Below, one piece after another: positions 25,238 through 33,543 of a stretch of 64,000 nt of DNA (position 1 is its first letter; each line of letters starts with the position of its first letter). Below the pieces are notes generated by a model. It worked only from the letters and a program-made list of their open reading frames with translations. It did no database searches and was not told the DNA's origin. Origin of the DNA: CALJXB01 sp965225935 (GTDB taxonomy: Bacteria > Pseudomonadota > Alphaproteobacteria > Kiloniellales > JAKSDN01); the NCBI GenBank assembly GCA_965225935.1, contig CBDDCC010000005.1, positions 248,001 through 312,000 of the forward strand, read 5' to 3'. The position numbers were made by a program, and so were the translations under genes.

Positions 25238-25373
25238 GGCCGACGGAGCCTGGCGGCGGGCATCGCGGGCGCCTCGGGCCGGCCTACCGGGTTGCGGCCC
25301 AACTTGCTTGTAGACGCGCCGCCTCGTGCGGGGTCAAATAGTCGCCGTGTCACGGCGCAACGGGGGGATCGTC

Positions 25374-26114
25374 ATGGCGCGTCATGCCGTAAAGGTCAGC
25401 AGCTTCGATCTCGAGCCGGGCGAGCGCATCGGCGACAAATACAGGGTCGAGGCCTTTCTCGGCGGCGGCCTCCAGGGCGAGGTCTACCGGGTCACCGAGC
25501 TGCGCACCGGCGTGCGCCGGGCGGCGAAGCTCTTCTATCCGCAGCAGAACGACCGCAACAGGGCGGCGCGGACCTACGCCCGCAAGCTCGACCGGCTGCG
25601 CGACTGCCCCATCGTGATCCAGTACCACCACGCCGAGCCGGTTGGCATCCAGGGAATCGAGGCGACCTGCCTGGTCAGCGAGTACGTCGACGGCATCCTG
25701 CTCTCGGACTTCATCGCCCGCCACCGGCGCGCCCGCCTGCCGGCCTTCAAGGCGCTCCACCTGCTCTACCCGCTGGTCTGCGGCCTGGAGCAGATCCATC
25801 AGCGCCGCGAGTACCACGGCGATCTCCACGCCTGGAACATCCTGGTGCGCCCGCGCGGCATCTTCTTCGACATCAAGCTGGTGGATTTCTACAACCTAGG
25901 CGCATCGACCGCCGGGCACCGGCGCGAGGACGTCATGGACCTGGTGCGCCTGCTCTACCAGATGGTCGGCGACCGGCGCTACTACGCCCGCCAGCCGCCC
26001 GCCATCAAGGCGATCTGCCGGGGTCTCAGACGCGACCTGGTGCGCGAATCCTTCCCGACCGCCGGCCACCTGCGGCGCTTCCTGGAGACCTTCCCCAACC
26101 TCTGCGTAGTCTGA
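25374..26114 (+). CDS. Small protein-kinase-like protein
   Basis: A 246-residue eukaryotic-type kinase domain with almost nothing else. The Gly-rich loop is FLGGGLQGEVYRV, the ATP-anchoring Lys lies in RRAAKLFYP, the catalytic loop is YHGDLHAWNILV and the metal loop is VDFYNLG, where DFG has become DFY. Key catalytic Asp, Asn and metal Asp are present, so it is probably active. HGDLH resembles the lipid/small-molecule-kinase style (ABC1/APH) more than HRD kinases. ATG 25374 follows GGGGGGA. No partner is evident. Confidence 0.82.
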   Translation: MARHAVKVSSFDLEPGERIGDKYRVEAFLGGGLQGEVYRVTELRTGVRRAAKLFYPQQNDRNRAARTYARKLDRLRDCPIVIQYHHAEPVGIQGIEATCLVSEYVDGILLSDFIARHRRARLPAFKALHLLYPLVCGLEQIHQRREYHGDLHAWNILVRPRGIFFDIKLVDFYNLGASTAGHRREDVMDLVRLLYQMVGDRRYYARQPPAIKAICRGLRRDLVRESFPTAGHLRRFLETFPNLCVV

Positions 26115-26346
26115 GAACCGCTTTTCTTCCCAGGTCCCGCCAACCGAGGCGCGCCGCCCACCCGGTCTCGCAGCCCGCCCCACGCGACCATGGCCGCGGC
26201 CTACCCGCTCGTCCCGGCCACGGCTGGCTGGCAACCAAAGCAGCAAATCCAGGCCGCGGCCGATAGGCGGCCCAACGCAACAAAACTGCAATGCGGCGGG
26301 CCGAGAATGGTTGCCGGCAGGATGGAAAGGTCCAAGCACTGCCGCC

Positions 26347-26382
26347 TTGCAAATAATTTGATAGTCGTCTAAATGTCGAACT
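26347..26382 (+). promoter_or_regulatory. Candidate ars promoter and ArsR operator
   Basis: Immediately before the arsR ATG lies ATTTGATAGTCGTCTAAAT (26356-26374), an imperfect palindrome with ATTT/AAAT ends in a locally AT-rich stretch, as in ArsR operators. A possible -35 is TTGCAA at 26347. No Shine-Dalgarno sequence precedes the ATG at 26383, so the transcript may be leaderless or nearly so. Confidence 0.4.
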
Positions 26383-26733
26383 ATGGAGATCAAGGAGGCC
26401 GTGGCCGCGCTGTCGGCGCTGGCCCAGGAAACGCGGCTCGCCGTCTTCCGGCTCCTGGTGCGCGAGGGACCGGGCGGGCTGCCGGCGGGCGAGGTGGCGT
26501 CCAGCCTGGGCGTGACGCCGGCAACGCTGTCGTTCCATCTGGCGCAGTTGGAGAATGCCGGCCTGCTGGAATCGCGGCGCAACGGCCGCCGGATCTACTA
26601 CGCGGTCGACCTGGAGGGCACCCGCCGCATGCTCTCCTTCCTGACGGCGGACTGCTGTCAGGGCCGGCCGGAGCTTTGCGGCGTCGTTGGGGTGGATATG
26701 GCCGCCTGCGAGCCCATAGAAACGGGCCGGTGA
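26383..26733 (+). CDS. arsR: ArsR-family arsenic-responsive repressor
   Basis: A 116-residue winged-helix repressor. The DNA-binding helix region is PAGEVASSLGVTPATLSFHLAQLENAGL, the wing is RRNGRRIYYAV. A Cys-rich C-terminal segment, DCCQGRPELC, is a likely As(III)/Sb(III) sensing site and differs from the E. coli ELCVCDL helix site. It is the first gene of an arsR-arsC-aqpS operon, so its role as arsenite-released repressor is well supported by context. Confidence 0.93.
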   Translation: MEIKEAVAALSALAQETRLAVFRLLVREGPGGLPAGEVASSLGVTPATLSFHLAQLENAGLLESRRNGRRIYYAVDLEGTRRMLSFLTADCCQGRPELCGVVGVDMAACEPIETGR

Positions 26734-26793
26734 AGGCCCGGCGGGTGCGCAGCGCGAGCGTCTGTCACTGGGAATCCTAGGGAGTGACCCGCC

Positions 26794-27321
26794 ATGGCTG
26801 AGAAATCCGACAGCGAGAAGACCTACAACGTGCTCTTCCTGTGCACCGGCAACTCGGCGCGCAGCATCATGGGCGAAGCCATCATCAACCGCCTGGGCCG
26901 GCCCCGCTTCAAGGGCTACAGCGCCGGCAGCCATCCGACCGGCCAGGTGCATCCCTACGCCGTCGACCTGCTGAAGCAGTTCAACCACCCGACCGGAGAG
27001 CTCCACTCCAAGGACTGGAGTGTTTTCGCCGGCGAGGACGCGCCCCACATGGACTTCGTCTTCACGGTCTGCGACCGGGCCGCCGGCGAGGTCTGCCCGG
27101 TCTGGCCGGGCCAGCCCATGAGCGCCCACTGGCCGTTCGAGGATCCGGCCGCCTTCGAGGGCACGGAGGCGGAGAAGCGCGCCTGCTTCGCCCGGGTCTA
27201 CGGACAGATCTCCAACCGCATCAGCATCTTCATCAGCCTGCCCATCGCCTCGCTCGACCGGCTGGCCCTGCAGCGCCATCTGGACGAGCTGGGCCAGCAG
27301 CAGCACGAGCCGGCGGCCTGA
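26794..27321 (+). CDS. arsC: Arsenate reductase, thioredoxin-coupled (LMW phosphatase fold)
   Basis: A 175-residue arsenate reductase that converts As(V) to As(III) in the cytoplasm. The phosphatase-like P-loop is LCTGNSARS with nucleophilic Cys17. Two further cysteines in FTVCDRAAGEVCPVWPG complete the relay seen in thioredoxin-coupled enzymes. There is an extended C-terminus compared with the roughly 130-residue staphylococcal enzyme. AGGGAG precedes ATG 26794. The product As(III) would leave through the downstream aquaglyceroporin. Confidence 0.95.
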   Translation: MAEKSDSEKTYNVLFLCTGNSARSIMGEAIINRLGRPRFKGYSAGSHPTGQVHPYAVDLLKQFNHPTGELHSKDWSVFAGEDAPHMDFVFTVCDRAAGEVCPVWPGQPMSAHWPFEDPAAFEGTEAEKRACFARVYGQISNRISIFISLPIASLDRLALQRHLDELGQQQHEPAA

Positions 27322-27373
27322 CGGACCGGCGGGCAAGAACAGGGGCCGGAGAGAGGATCCGAAGGAGCGGCGG

Positions 27374-28117
27374 ATGACGGAACGCAGGGCCGGAACGACC
27401 CAGGAGGCGACGGCGCGAAGCCTGGCGGCCGAGGCCCTCGGCACCGCCCTCCTGCTGGCGACGGTGGTGGGCTCGGGCATCATGGCCGAGCGCCTGGCCG
27501 ACGGCAACGTGGCCCTGGCGCTGCTCGCCAACGCCGTCGCCACGGGCGCTATCCTGGTGGTGCTGATCCTGATCCTGGGGCCGATCTCCGGCGCCCACTT
27601 CAACCCGGCGGTGACGCTCGCCTTCACCCTCGAGGGCAAGATCGGGCGCGCCGCTGCCTGGGCCTACGTGGCAGTCCAGGTGGCCGGCGGCCTGTTCGGC
27701 ACCTGGGCCGCCCACGTCATGTTCGACGAGAGCCTGTTCCAGCTCTCCACCACCATGCGCACCGGCTTCGCTCAGTGGACGGCCGAGTTCATCGCCACCT
27801 TCGGCCTGGTGGCGACCATCCTGGGCTGCGTCCGGGCGCGGCCCGAGGCCGTGCCCTACGCCGTCGGCCTCTACATCACCGCCGGCTACTGGTTCACCGC
27901 CTCCACCTCCTTCGCGAATCCGGCGGTCACCGTGGCGCGGGCCCTGACCGACACCTTCTCCGGCATCCGCCCGGTGGACGCGCCCGCCTTCATCGTCGCC
28001 CAGCTGGCCGGCGCCGCGACGGCGACCCTGCTGTTCCGCTGGCTGCTCGCCGTGCAGCCCGCGCCGCAACCCCGCCCGATCGACGCCGCTGCCGAGAGCC
28101 GCGCCCGGGACGGCTGA
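27374..28117 (+). CDS. aqpS: Aquaglyceroporin-family arsenite channel (AqpS-like)
   Basis: A 247-residue MIP channel with six membrane helices and both NPA half-helix motifs: ISGAHFNPAVTLAF and STSFANPAVTVARAL. Its position directly after arsR and arsC matches the Sinorhizobium meliloti arrangement in which an aquaglyceroporin replaces ArsB/Acr3 and lets arsenite flow out down its gradient. AAGGAG precedes ATG 27374. No active arsenite pump is present in the window. Confidence 0.92.
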   Translation: MTERRAGTTQEATARSLAAEALGTALLLATVVGSGIMAERLADGNVALALLANAVATGAILVVLILILGPISGAHFNPAVTLAFTLEGKIGRAAAWAYVAVQVAGGLFGTWAAHVMFDESLFQLSTTMRTGFAQWTAEFIATFGLVATILGCVRARPEAVPYAVGLYITAGYWFTASTSFANPAVTVARALTDTFSGIRPVDAPAFIVAQLAGAATATLLFRWLLAVQPAPQPRPIDAAAESRARDG

Positions 28118-28247
28118 GCGAAACACCGCTGCGTACTCCACGGCCTGTTGCTTCGGCCCCAAACGGGTTTTGGACGGTCCCGCGCTGGCCCGTCCGCTCG
28201 CCGGCCCGTCCCCTCGCCACGGCGGAGGGCGGGTGTAGTATTGCGCC

Positions 28248-29705
28248 ATGGAAATGGAGTCGGTGCAGCAGCATGCCCAGCTGACGGCGCTCGCCATCGT
28301 CGTCGTGGCGGCGCTGGCCTGCGGCATGACCATGCAGCGCCTGCACCAGCCGCCCGTCGTCGGCTACATCCTGGCCGGCATCATCCTCGGGCCCTCGGGG
28401 CTCGGTCTGGTCGAGAATCGCAGCTTCGTCGAGGTGCTGGCCGAGCTCGGCGTCCTCATGCTGCTGTTCCTGATCGCCATGGAGATTTCGCTCCGGGGCA
28501 TCCGCGAGGTCTGGCGCATCGCGGTTTTCACCACCCTGATGCAGATCGCCGCCGGCCTCGCTGCCATGTGGGCGATCGGCGCCGTGCTCGACTGGTCCAC
28601 GCCGCGCATCCTGCTGCTCGGCTTCGTGGTGGCCATCTCCTCCACGGCTGTCGCCATCAAGATGCTGGAGGAGATCGGCGAGCTGCGCAGCCGGGTCGGC
28701 CAGATCACGGTCGGCGTGCTGATCGCCCAGGACCTGGCGGTGGTCCCCATGATGCTGATCGTCGGCTCCTTCGGCGGCGGCGGCGAGATGGAGATCGACG
28801 CCCTCATAAAGGTGGCCGGCTCCATCTTCTTCCTCGCCATCCTGATCATCTATCTGAGCCGCCGCAGGCGCATCCGCCTGCCCTTCGCGCGGCTGATCGG
28901 CAGCAATCCGGACCTCATGCCCCTGGCCGGCCTCGGCTTCTGCTTCGGCACCGCGGCGGTCACCGGGCTGCTCGGCCTGTCGGTCGCCTACGGCGCCTTC
29001 CTGGCCGGGTTGGTGGTCGGCAACTCCACCGCCCGCCGAGTCATGGTTCGCCACACGGCGCCGATCCAGACCGTGCTGCTGATGGTCTTCTTCCTCTCCA
29101 TCGGGCTGCTGATCGATCTCCGCTACCTTTGGGACAACGTCTGGACCGTGCTGGTCATCCTGCTGTTCATCACGGTGCTGAAGACGGCGCTCAACATCGG
29201 CGTGATCCGGGGCCTGGGCGAGACCTGGCCGCGCGCCTTCCTGTCGGGCGTGCTGCTGGCGCAGATCGGCGAGTTCTCCTTCGTGCTGGCCGCCCTCGGC
29301 CTTTCGGTCGGGGCCGTCTCCTACGAGGCCCAGCGCCTGATCGTCTCGGTGACCGTGCTGTCCCTCATCTTCGGCCCGATCTGGCTCGAGTCGGCGCGCC
29401 GGCTGCACAACATCGTGCTGCTCGGCGTCACCTCGCCGCGGGAAACCCTGCGCCTCGCCTACGGCCGGGAGGCCTCGGCGGTTATGCGCCGGGTGCGGCG
29501 CGATCACTCCTTGGTCGACACGGCCTTCGGCGCGACGCGCTGGATCGGCAACATCATGCCGCGGTCACGGCGCGCGCGCGACCGGGCCGCGCCCGATGCC
29601 GCAACCGATTCCAGCGCCGAGGCCGTCCCCGAAACCGACCCTGAGGCTGTCTCCGACCGGAAGCCCGGCCTCGACCCGCCGGCCCGGCCCGGCCAGCAGC
29701 CCTGA
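28248..29705 (+). CDS. Monovalent cation:proton antiporter-2 (CPA2/KefB-like)
   Basis: A 485-residue inner-membrane antiporter with about 12 helices, such as PPVVGYILAGIILGPSGLGL, LLGFVVAISSTAVAIKML and MVFFLSIGLLIDLRYLWDN, all standard CPA2 blocks. The regulatory TrkA-N domain of KefB/KefC is missing; the protein instead ends in a short charged tail of about 90 residues. It probably exchanges K+ or Na+ for protons. It is followed by rnhB after 11 bases. Confidence 0.88.
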   Translation: MEMESVQQHAQLTALAIVVVAALACGMTMQRLHQPPVVGYILAGIILGPSGLGLVENRSFVEVLAELGVLMLLFLIAMEISLRGIREVWRIAVFTTLMQIAAGLAAMWAIGAVLDWSTPRILLLGFVVAISSTAVAIKMLEEIGELRSRVGQITVGVLIAQDLAVVPMMLIVGSFGGGGEMEIDALIKVAGSIFFLAILIIYLSRRRRIRLPFARLIGSNPDLMPLAGLGFCFGTAAVTGLLGLSVAYGAFLAGLVVGNSTARRVMVRHTAPIQTVLLMVFFLSIGLLIDLRYLWDNVWTVLVILLFITVLKTALNIGVIRGLGETWPRAFLSGVLLAQIGEFSFVLAALGLSVGAVSYEAQRLIVSVTVLSLIFGPIWLESARRLHNIVLLGVTSPRETLRLAYGREASAVMRRVRRDHSLVDTAFGATRWIGNIMPRSRRARDRAAPDAATDSSAEAVPETDPEAVSDRKPGLDPPARPGQQP

Positions 29706-29716
29706 GGGCGGGGCGG

Positions 29717-30367
29717 ATGCCGGACTACGTCTTGGAAATGGCCCACGGCGCCGAGGACGGCCGGCGCGTCATCGGCGTCGACGAGGCGGGCCGCGGCCCC
29801 TGGGCCGGCCCGGTCACCGCCGCCGCGGTCTGGCTGGTCCCCGGACGCCTGCCCGGCGACCTGACGGACGCCCTCGACGATTCCAAGAAGCTCGCCCGGC
29901 CCACCCGCGAGGCGCTCTTCGAGGTCATGCTGGGGCTGGCCGGCGCCGGCGACCCGCCGCTCAGGCTGGGCCTGGGCGAGGCCAGCGTCGGCGAGATCGA
30001 CCGCATGAACATCCTGGCGGCCAGCCTCACGGCCATGGGCCGGGCGGTCGCGGCCTTGGCGGAGCTTCCCGACGCGGCCCTCGTCGACGGCAACCGGGCG
30101 CCCGACCTTCCCTGTCCGGTCACCACGGTGGTCCGCGGCGACGGCCGCTCTCTCTCCATCGCCGCCGCCTCGATCGCCGCCAAGGTGACCCGCGACCGCC
30201 TGATGGCCCGCCTGGCGGAGGCGCATCCGGGCTACGGCTGGGAGCGCAACGCCGGCTACGGCACCGCCCAGCACCGGGCGGCGATCGCCCGCCTCGGCCT
30301 CACGCCGCACCACCGGCGCTCCTTCCGCCCGGTCCGCGAGGCCCTGGAGTCCGCCGCCACGCCCTAA
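29717..30367 (+). CDS. rnhB: Ribonuclease HII
   Basis: A 216-residue RNase HII, which removes ribonucleotides from DNA and RNA primers from hybrids. The active-site start is VIGVDEAGRGPWAGPV, with acidic residues continued in ALVDGNRAPDL, and SIAAASIAAKVTRDRLM is the usual conserved helix. It stops about 100 bases before ccrM on the same strand, an order commonly seen in alphaproteobacteria. Confidence 0.96.
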   Translation: MPDYVLEMAHGAEDGRRVIGVDEAGRGPWAGPVTAAAVWLVPGRLPGDLTDALDDSKKLARPTREALFEVMLGLAGAGDPPLRLGLGEASVGEIDRMNILAASLTAMGRAVAALAELPDAALVDGNRAPDLPCPVTTVVRGDGRSLSIAAASIAAKVTRDRLMARLAEAHPGYGWERNAGYGTAQHRAAIARLGLTPHHRRSFRPVREALESAATP

Positions 30368-30381
30368 CGTTAACCCTTTGA

Positions 30382-30406
30382 GACTCAAGACTCTTGACGC
30401 GGAGTC
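30382..30406. promoter_or_regulatory. Cluster of three GANTC sites upstream of ccrM
   Basis: GACTC at 30382-30386, GACTC at 30389-30393 and GAGTC at 30402-30406 lie within 25 bases, 61 to 85 bases upstream of the ccrM GTG start. GANTC is the sequence methylated by CcrM. TTGACG at 30394 could be a -35 element between them. Methylation state of these sites could feed back on ccrM transcription, as in Caulobacter. Confidence 0.7.
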
Positions 30407-30466
30407 CCCGATCCCGCACCATTATCCTTATTGCCCTATGGGGGGGCTTTCATAGCTGGGGTACAG

Positions 30467-31564
30467 GTGACGCACTGGAACAGAATCCAGGCGGGGGATT
30501 GCGTCGAAATCATGGACCGGCTGCCGGAGCGGTCGGTCGATCTCGTTTTCGCCGACCCACCCTATAACCTGCAGTTGGCGGGCGAGCTCGTGCGGCCCAA
30601 CAACTCGCGGGTCGACGGCGTCGAGGAGGCCTGGGACCGCTTCGACGACATCGCCGCCTACGACGACTTCACCCGGCGCTGGCTGAAGGCCGCCCGGCGG
30701 GTCCTGAAGGACGACGGCAGCATCTGGGTGATCGGCAGCTATCACAACATCTTCCGCGTCGGCGCCTCGCTCCAGGACCTGGGCTACTGGATCCTCAACG
30801 ACGTGGTCTGGCGCAAGACCAACCCCATGCCCAACTTCCGCGGCCGGCGCTTCACCAACGCCCACGAGACCCTGATCTGGGCCGCCAAGGGCCAGGACGC
30901 CAGCTACACCTTCAACTACGGGGCCATGAAGGCCCTGAACGAGGACCTGCAGATGCGCAGCGACTGGCTGCTGCCGATCTGCACCGGCACGGAGCGCCTG
31001 AAAAACGGCGACGGCCGCAAGGCCCATCCGACCCAGAAGCCCGAGGCCCTGCTCTACCGGGTGATTCTGGCGGCGACCCATCCAGGCGACGTGGTGCTCG
31101 ACCCCTTCCTCGGCAGCGGCACCACCGCGGCGGTCGCCAAGTACCTGCACCGCCGCTACCTGGGGATCGAGCGCGAGGCCGACTATCTGGAGCTGGCCCG
31201 CAAGCGCCTCGCCCGGGTGCGGCCGGTGGCCGACCCGGCGCTGGTCGACGTGCCCTCCAAGCGCGAGCAGCCGCGGGTCCCGTTCGGCTGGCTCCTGGAG
31301 CGCGGCCTCCTGGAGCCCGGCGACCTGCTCTACGGCCCCGGCCGGCGCTGGTGCGCCAAGGTGCGCGCCGACGGCACCCTCATCACCGCCGACTTCAAGG
31401 GCTCGATCCACCAGGTGGGCGCCCACGTCCAGGGCGCGCCGGCCTGCAACGGCTGGCAGTTCTGGAACCTGGACGTGGAGGGCCGTCTGGTGCCCATCGA
31501 CGTGCTGCGCCAGCAGCTCCGCGCCGAGATGGGCGCCGAAGCGGGCGAGACGGCCGGAGCCTAG
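30467..31564 (+). CDS. ccrM: CcrM-type cell-cycle DNA adenine methyltransferase (GANTC)
   Basis: A 365-residue beta-class N6-adenine methyltransferase. The catalytic motif is FADPPYNLQL near residue 30, and the SAM-binding motif is DPFLGSGTTAAVAK near residue 212. The C-terminal RAMA-type domain (SKREQPRVPFGWLLERGLLE to the end) is typical of CcrM. I chose GTG 30467 because it aligns the N-terminus (HWNRIQAGDC) with Caulobacter CcrM; an in-frame TTG at 30431 is less likely. It methylates GANTC late in the cell cycle in alphaproteobacteria. Three GANTC sites lie just upstream. Confidence 0.95.
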   Translation: MTHWNRIQAGDCVEIMDRLPERSVDLVFADPPYNLQLAGELVRPNNSRVDGVEEAWDRFDDIAAYDDFTRRWLKAARRVLKDDGSIWVIGSYHNIFRVGASLQDLGYWILNDVVWRKTNPMPNFRGRRFTNAHETLIWAAKGQDASYTFNYGAMKALNEDLQMRSDWLLPICTGTERLKNGDGRKAHPTQKPEALLYRVILAATHPGDVVLDPFLGSGTTAAVAKYLHRRYLGIEREADYLELARKRLARVRPVADPALVDVPSKREQPRVPFGWLLERGLLEPGDLLYGPGRRWCAKVRADGTLITADFKGSIHQVGAHVQGAPACNGWQFWNLDVEGRLVPIDVLRQQLRAEMGAEAGETAGA

Positions 31565-31632
31565 CCGACCCGGCCAGCGAGCGCCCGACCGGCCTTGCTC
31601 AAGTCCTCCTCAGGTCCCTACGTCCGCCCGAA

Positions 31633-32454
31633 TCAGGACGCGCTCTCGATCCTCTCTACGGTCTCGTCGGTGGTCCAGACGGCGTTCGCCATGTAGCGGA
31701 AGTTGGTCAGCGCCGCCAGGTAGCCGTCGCCCTCGGGCAGCATGGCCGCCGCCGTCGCGTCCTTCACCACCGCGACCTCGAAGCCTTGCTCCAGCAGCTC
31801 GCGCATGTGCGATTCCGTGCAGAGGTTGGCCGACATGCCGGCCAGGATCACCTGGTCGACCCGCTGCTTGCGGAGCTGCAGGACCAGGTCGTTGGACTCG
31901 TTGCCGTAGAGCTTGTGGGGCGAGGTGACGATGGTCTTGCCGTCCTCGATGTAGCGCTTGTATTGGGGCATGAAGTCGGCGCCCGAGTTCTCGAAGCCGT
32001 CGACGGTCAGGGCGCCCTTGCGGTCGAACATGCCGATCTTGTGCATCAGCTTCTCGAGCGCGCCCTCGAAGCGCCAGCCGTGGTCGGTGGGATAGTAGTA
32101 GTGAGGCGAGATGGCCACCGTCATGCCGCGCTCCTTGGCGGCCACGAAGAGGCGCTCGATGTTCTCCACCGTGCCGTTGCGCTCGACGCTGGCTCCGACG
32201 ACGCCCCAGGTCACGCCGTCGGGGCTCAGGAAGTCGATCTGCGGATCGGTGACCACTAGGGCCGCGCGCATGAGATCGAGCTCCATGTTGCTGGGCGGCA
32301 GGGCGGGCTCGGCGGGATCCGCGTAGGGGTCGTCCGCCGCAGCCGCACCCTTGGCCGCGACGGCGCTGGCGCCGACCGCCAGGGCCGAGGCTGCGAGGCC
32401 GCCCCGCAAGAGCTGACGCCGGTCGAGGCTGATTTGGTCATAGCTGTCACACAT
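31633..32454 (-). CDS. Tat-exported isochorismatase-family cysteine hydrolase
   Basis: A 273-residue protein. The N-terminus has a twin-arginine-like motif (SLDRRQLLRGGLA) before a hydrophobic Ala-rich stretch, suggesting Tat export to the periplasm. The rest is an isochorismatase-like fold with the Asp in VVTDPQIDF and the nucleophilic Cys in AGMSANLCTESHM. The family includes nicotinamidases, N-carbamoyl hydrolases and other amidases. A periplasmic location is unusual for it. It is divergent from an AraC-type regulator at 32585, which is likely its controller. Confidence 0.87.
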   Translation of the reverse strand: MCDSYDQISLDRRQLLRGGLAASALAVGASAVAAKGAAAADDPYADPAEPALPPSNMELDLMRAALVVTDPQIDFLSPDGVTWGVVGASVERNGTVENIERLFVAAKERGMTVAISPHYYYPTDHGWRFEGALEKLMHKIGMFDRKGALTVDGFENSGADFMPQYKRYIEDGKTIVTSPHKLYGNESNDLVLQLRKQRVDQVILAGMSANLCTESHMRELLEQGFEVAVVKDATAAAMLPEGDGYLAALTNFRYMANAVWTTDETVERIESAS

Positions 32455-32584
32455 GGTTCGCTCCCGTTCTCTGGTTTCTCCGTGCCATGACTATGGGGCG
32501 TCCCATGTGCCTTTTCGTCCGAGATGCGTGCTTTTAGGCCTCGAATGCGTGTTCACGGGTCCAGAACCGCCTCATAATCCGGGC

Positions 32585-33508
32585 ATGACCTTCGAGCATG
32601 TCTTCGACGAGCTGGAGATCGAGGCCCAGCCCTTCGCCCTCTGCGAGCTGCGCGGGCGCTGCGATATGGGACTGGGACGGCGCGCGGGCGCGACGCTGCA
32701 CTACGTGCTCGCCGGCCGCGGCGAGATCGCGGTCCAGGGCCGGCCGCCCATCGGCGTGCGCCCGGGGACCCTGGTGCTGGTGCCGGCGCTCAACACCCAC
32801 AGCCTGCGCAGCTTCGGCGGGCCCAGTCATCCGCTCCCCGAATGCCATCCAGCCGAGCTCGACCTGGTGGAGCATCTGGGGGAAGGCGCGGGGGGCGAAG
32901 GGGGCGAGACGGACGGCAAGCTGCTGGCGGTCTGCAGCGACGTGACCGTGGGCCTGCGCGGCGTCGGCGGCCTGGTCGACCTGGTGCGCGAACCCCTCGT
33001 CGAGCTGGCCACCGCGGACGGCGCCCTGATGGCGCCGCTGGAGCGCCTCCTGCGGGAACTCTCGGCCCCGACGCTGGGCAGCCGGGCCATGATCCGGGCG
33101 CTGCTGCTCGAATGCATGATCCAGCTCCTGCGGAACAGGCTCAAGGCCCGCGACCGGGCGCTCGACTGGATGGGCGCCCTGAGGGACGAGCGGCTCTGGT
33201 CGGCCTTGCGCCTCATGCTCGACCGGCCGGGCGATCCCCATAGCCTGGAGAGCCTGGCCGAGGCGGCGGGCATGAGCCGCTCCTCGTTCGCCGCGCGCTT
33301 CGCCGACGCCTACGGCGGCGGACCCATGACGCTGCTGCGCGACCTGCGCATGCACCAGGCGGCATCGCTGCTCACCAACTCGGACCTGCCGGTCAAGCGG
33401 GTCGCCGAGCTGGTCGGTTTCCGCAGCCGGAGCGCCTTCACCCGGACCTTCGAAAGCGCTACCGGTCTGTCGCCCCGCGCCCTGCGCGCCGCCGCACGCG
33501 AGCGGTGA
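32585..33508 (+). CDS. AraC-family transcriptional regulator with cupin sensor
   Basis: A 307-residue regulator. The N-terminal half is a cupin (LHYVLAGRGEIAVQGRPPIG and VLVPALNTHSLR), and the C-terminal half carries two AraC helix-turn-helix units (SLESLAEAAGMSRSSFAARF and RVAELVGFRSRSAFTRTFE). ATG 32585 is used. It is divergently transcribed from the Tat-exported isochorismatase-family gene with a 130-base shared region, so local regulation is likely. Confidence 0.9.
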   Translation: MTFEHVFDELEIEAQPFALCELRGRCDMGLGRRAGATLHYVLAGRGEIAVQGRPPIGVRPGTLVLVPALNTHSLRSFGGPSHPLPECHPAELDLVEHLGEGAGGEGGETDGKLLAVCSDVTVGLRGVGGLVDLVREPLVELATADGALMAPLERLLRELSAPTLGSRAMIRALLLECMIQLLRNRLKARDRALDWMGALRDERLWSALRLMLDRPGDPHSLESLAEAAGMSRSSFAARFADAYGGGPMTLLRDLRMHQAASLLTNSDLPVKRVAELVGFRSRSAFTRTFESATGLSPRALRAAARER

Positions 33509-33543
33509 CTCGGTCTTGGCAGTCGCCGCGACCTGGCTCCGCG

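Noticed and set aside
22641..26344. 13-base sequence CCAAGCACTGCCG shared by the gaps before the radical SAM and arsR genes
   Set aside because: A dozen or more shared 13-mers are expected by chance in a window this size; no further similarity flanks them.
28248..29705. Arsenite efflux role for the antiporter after aqpS
   Set aside because: The sequence is a CPA2 cation/proton antiporter, not ArsB or Acr3, and it is separated from the ars operon by 130 bases.
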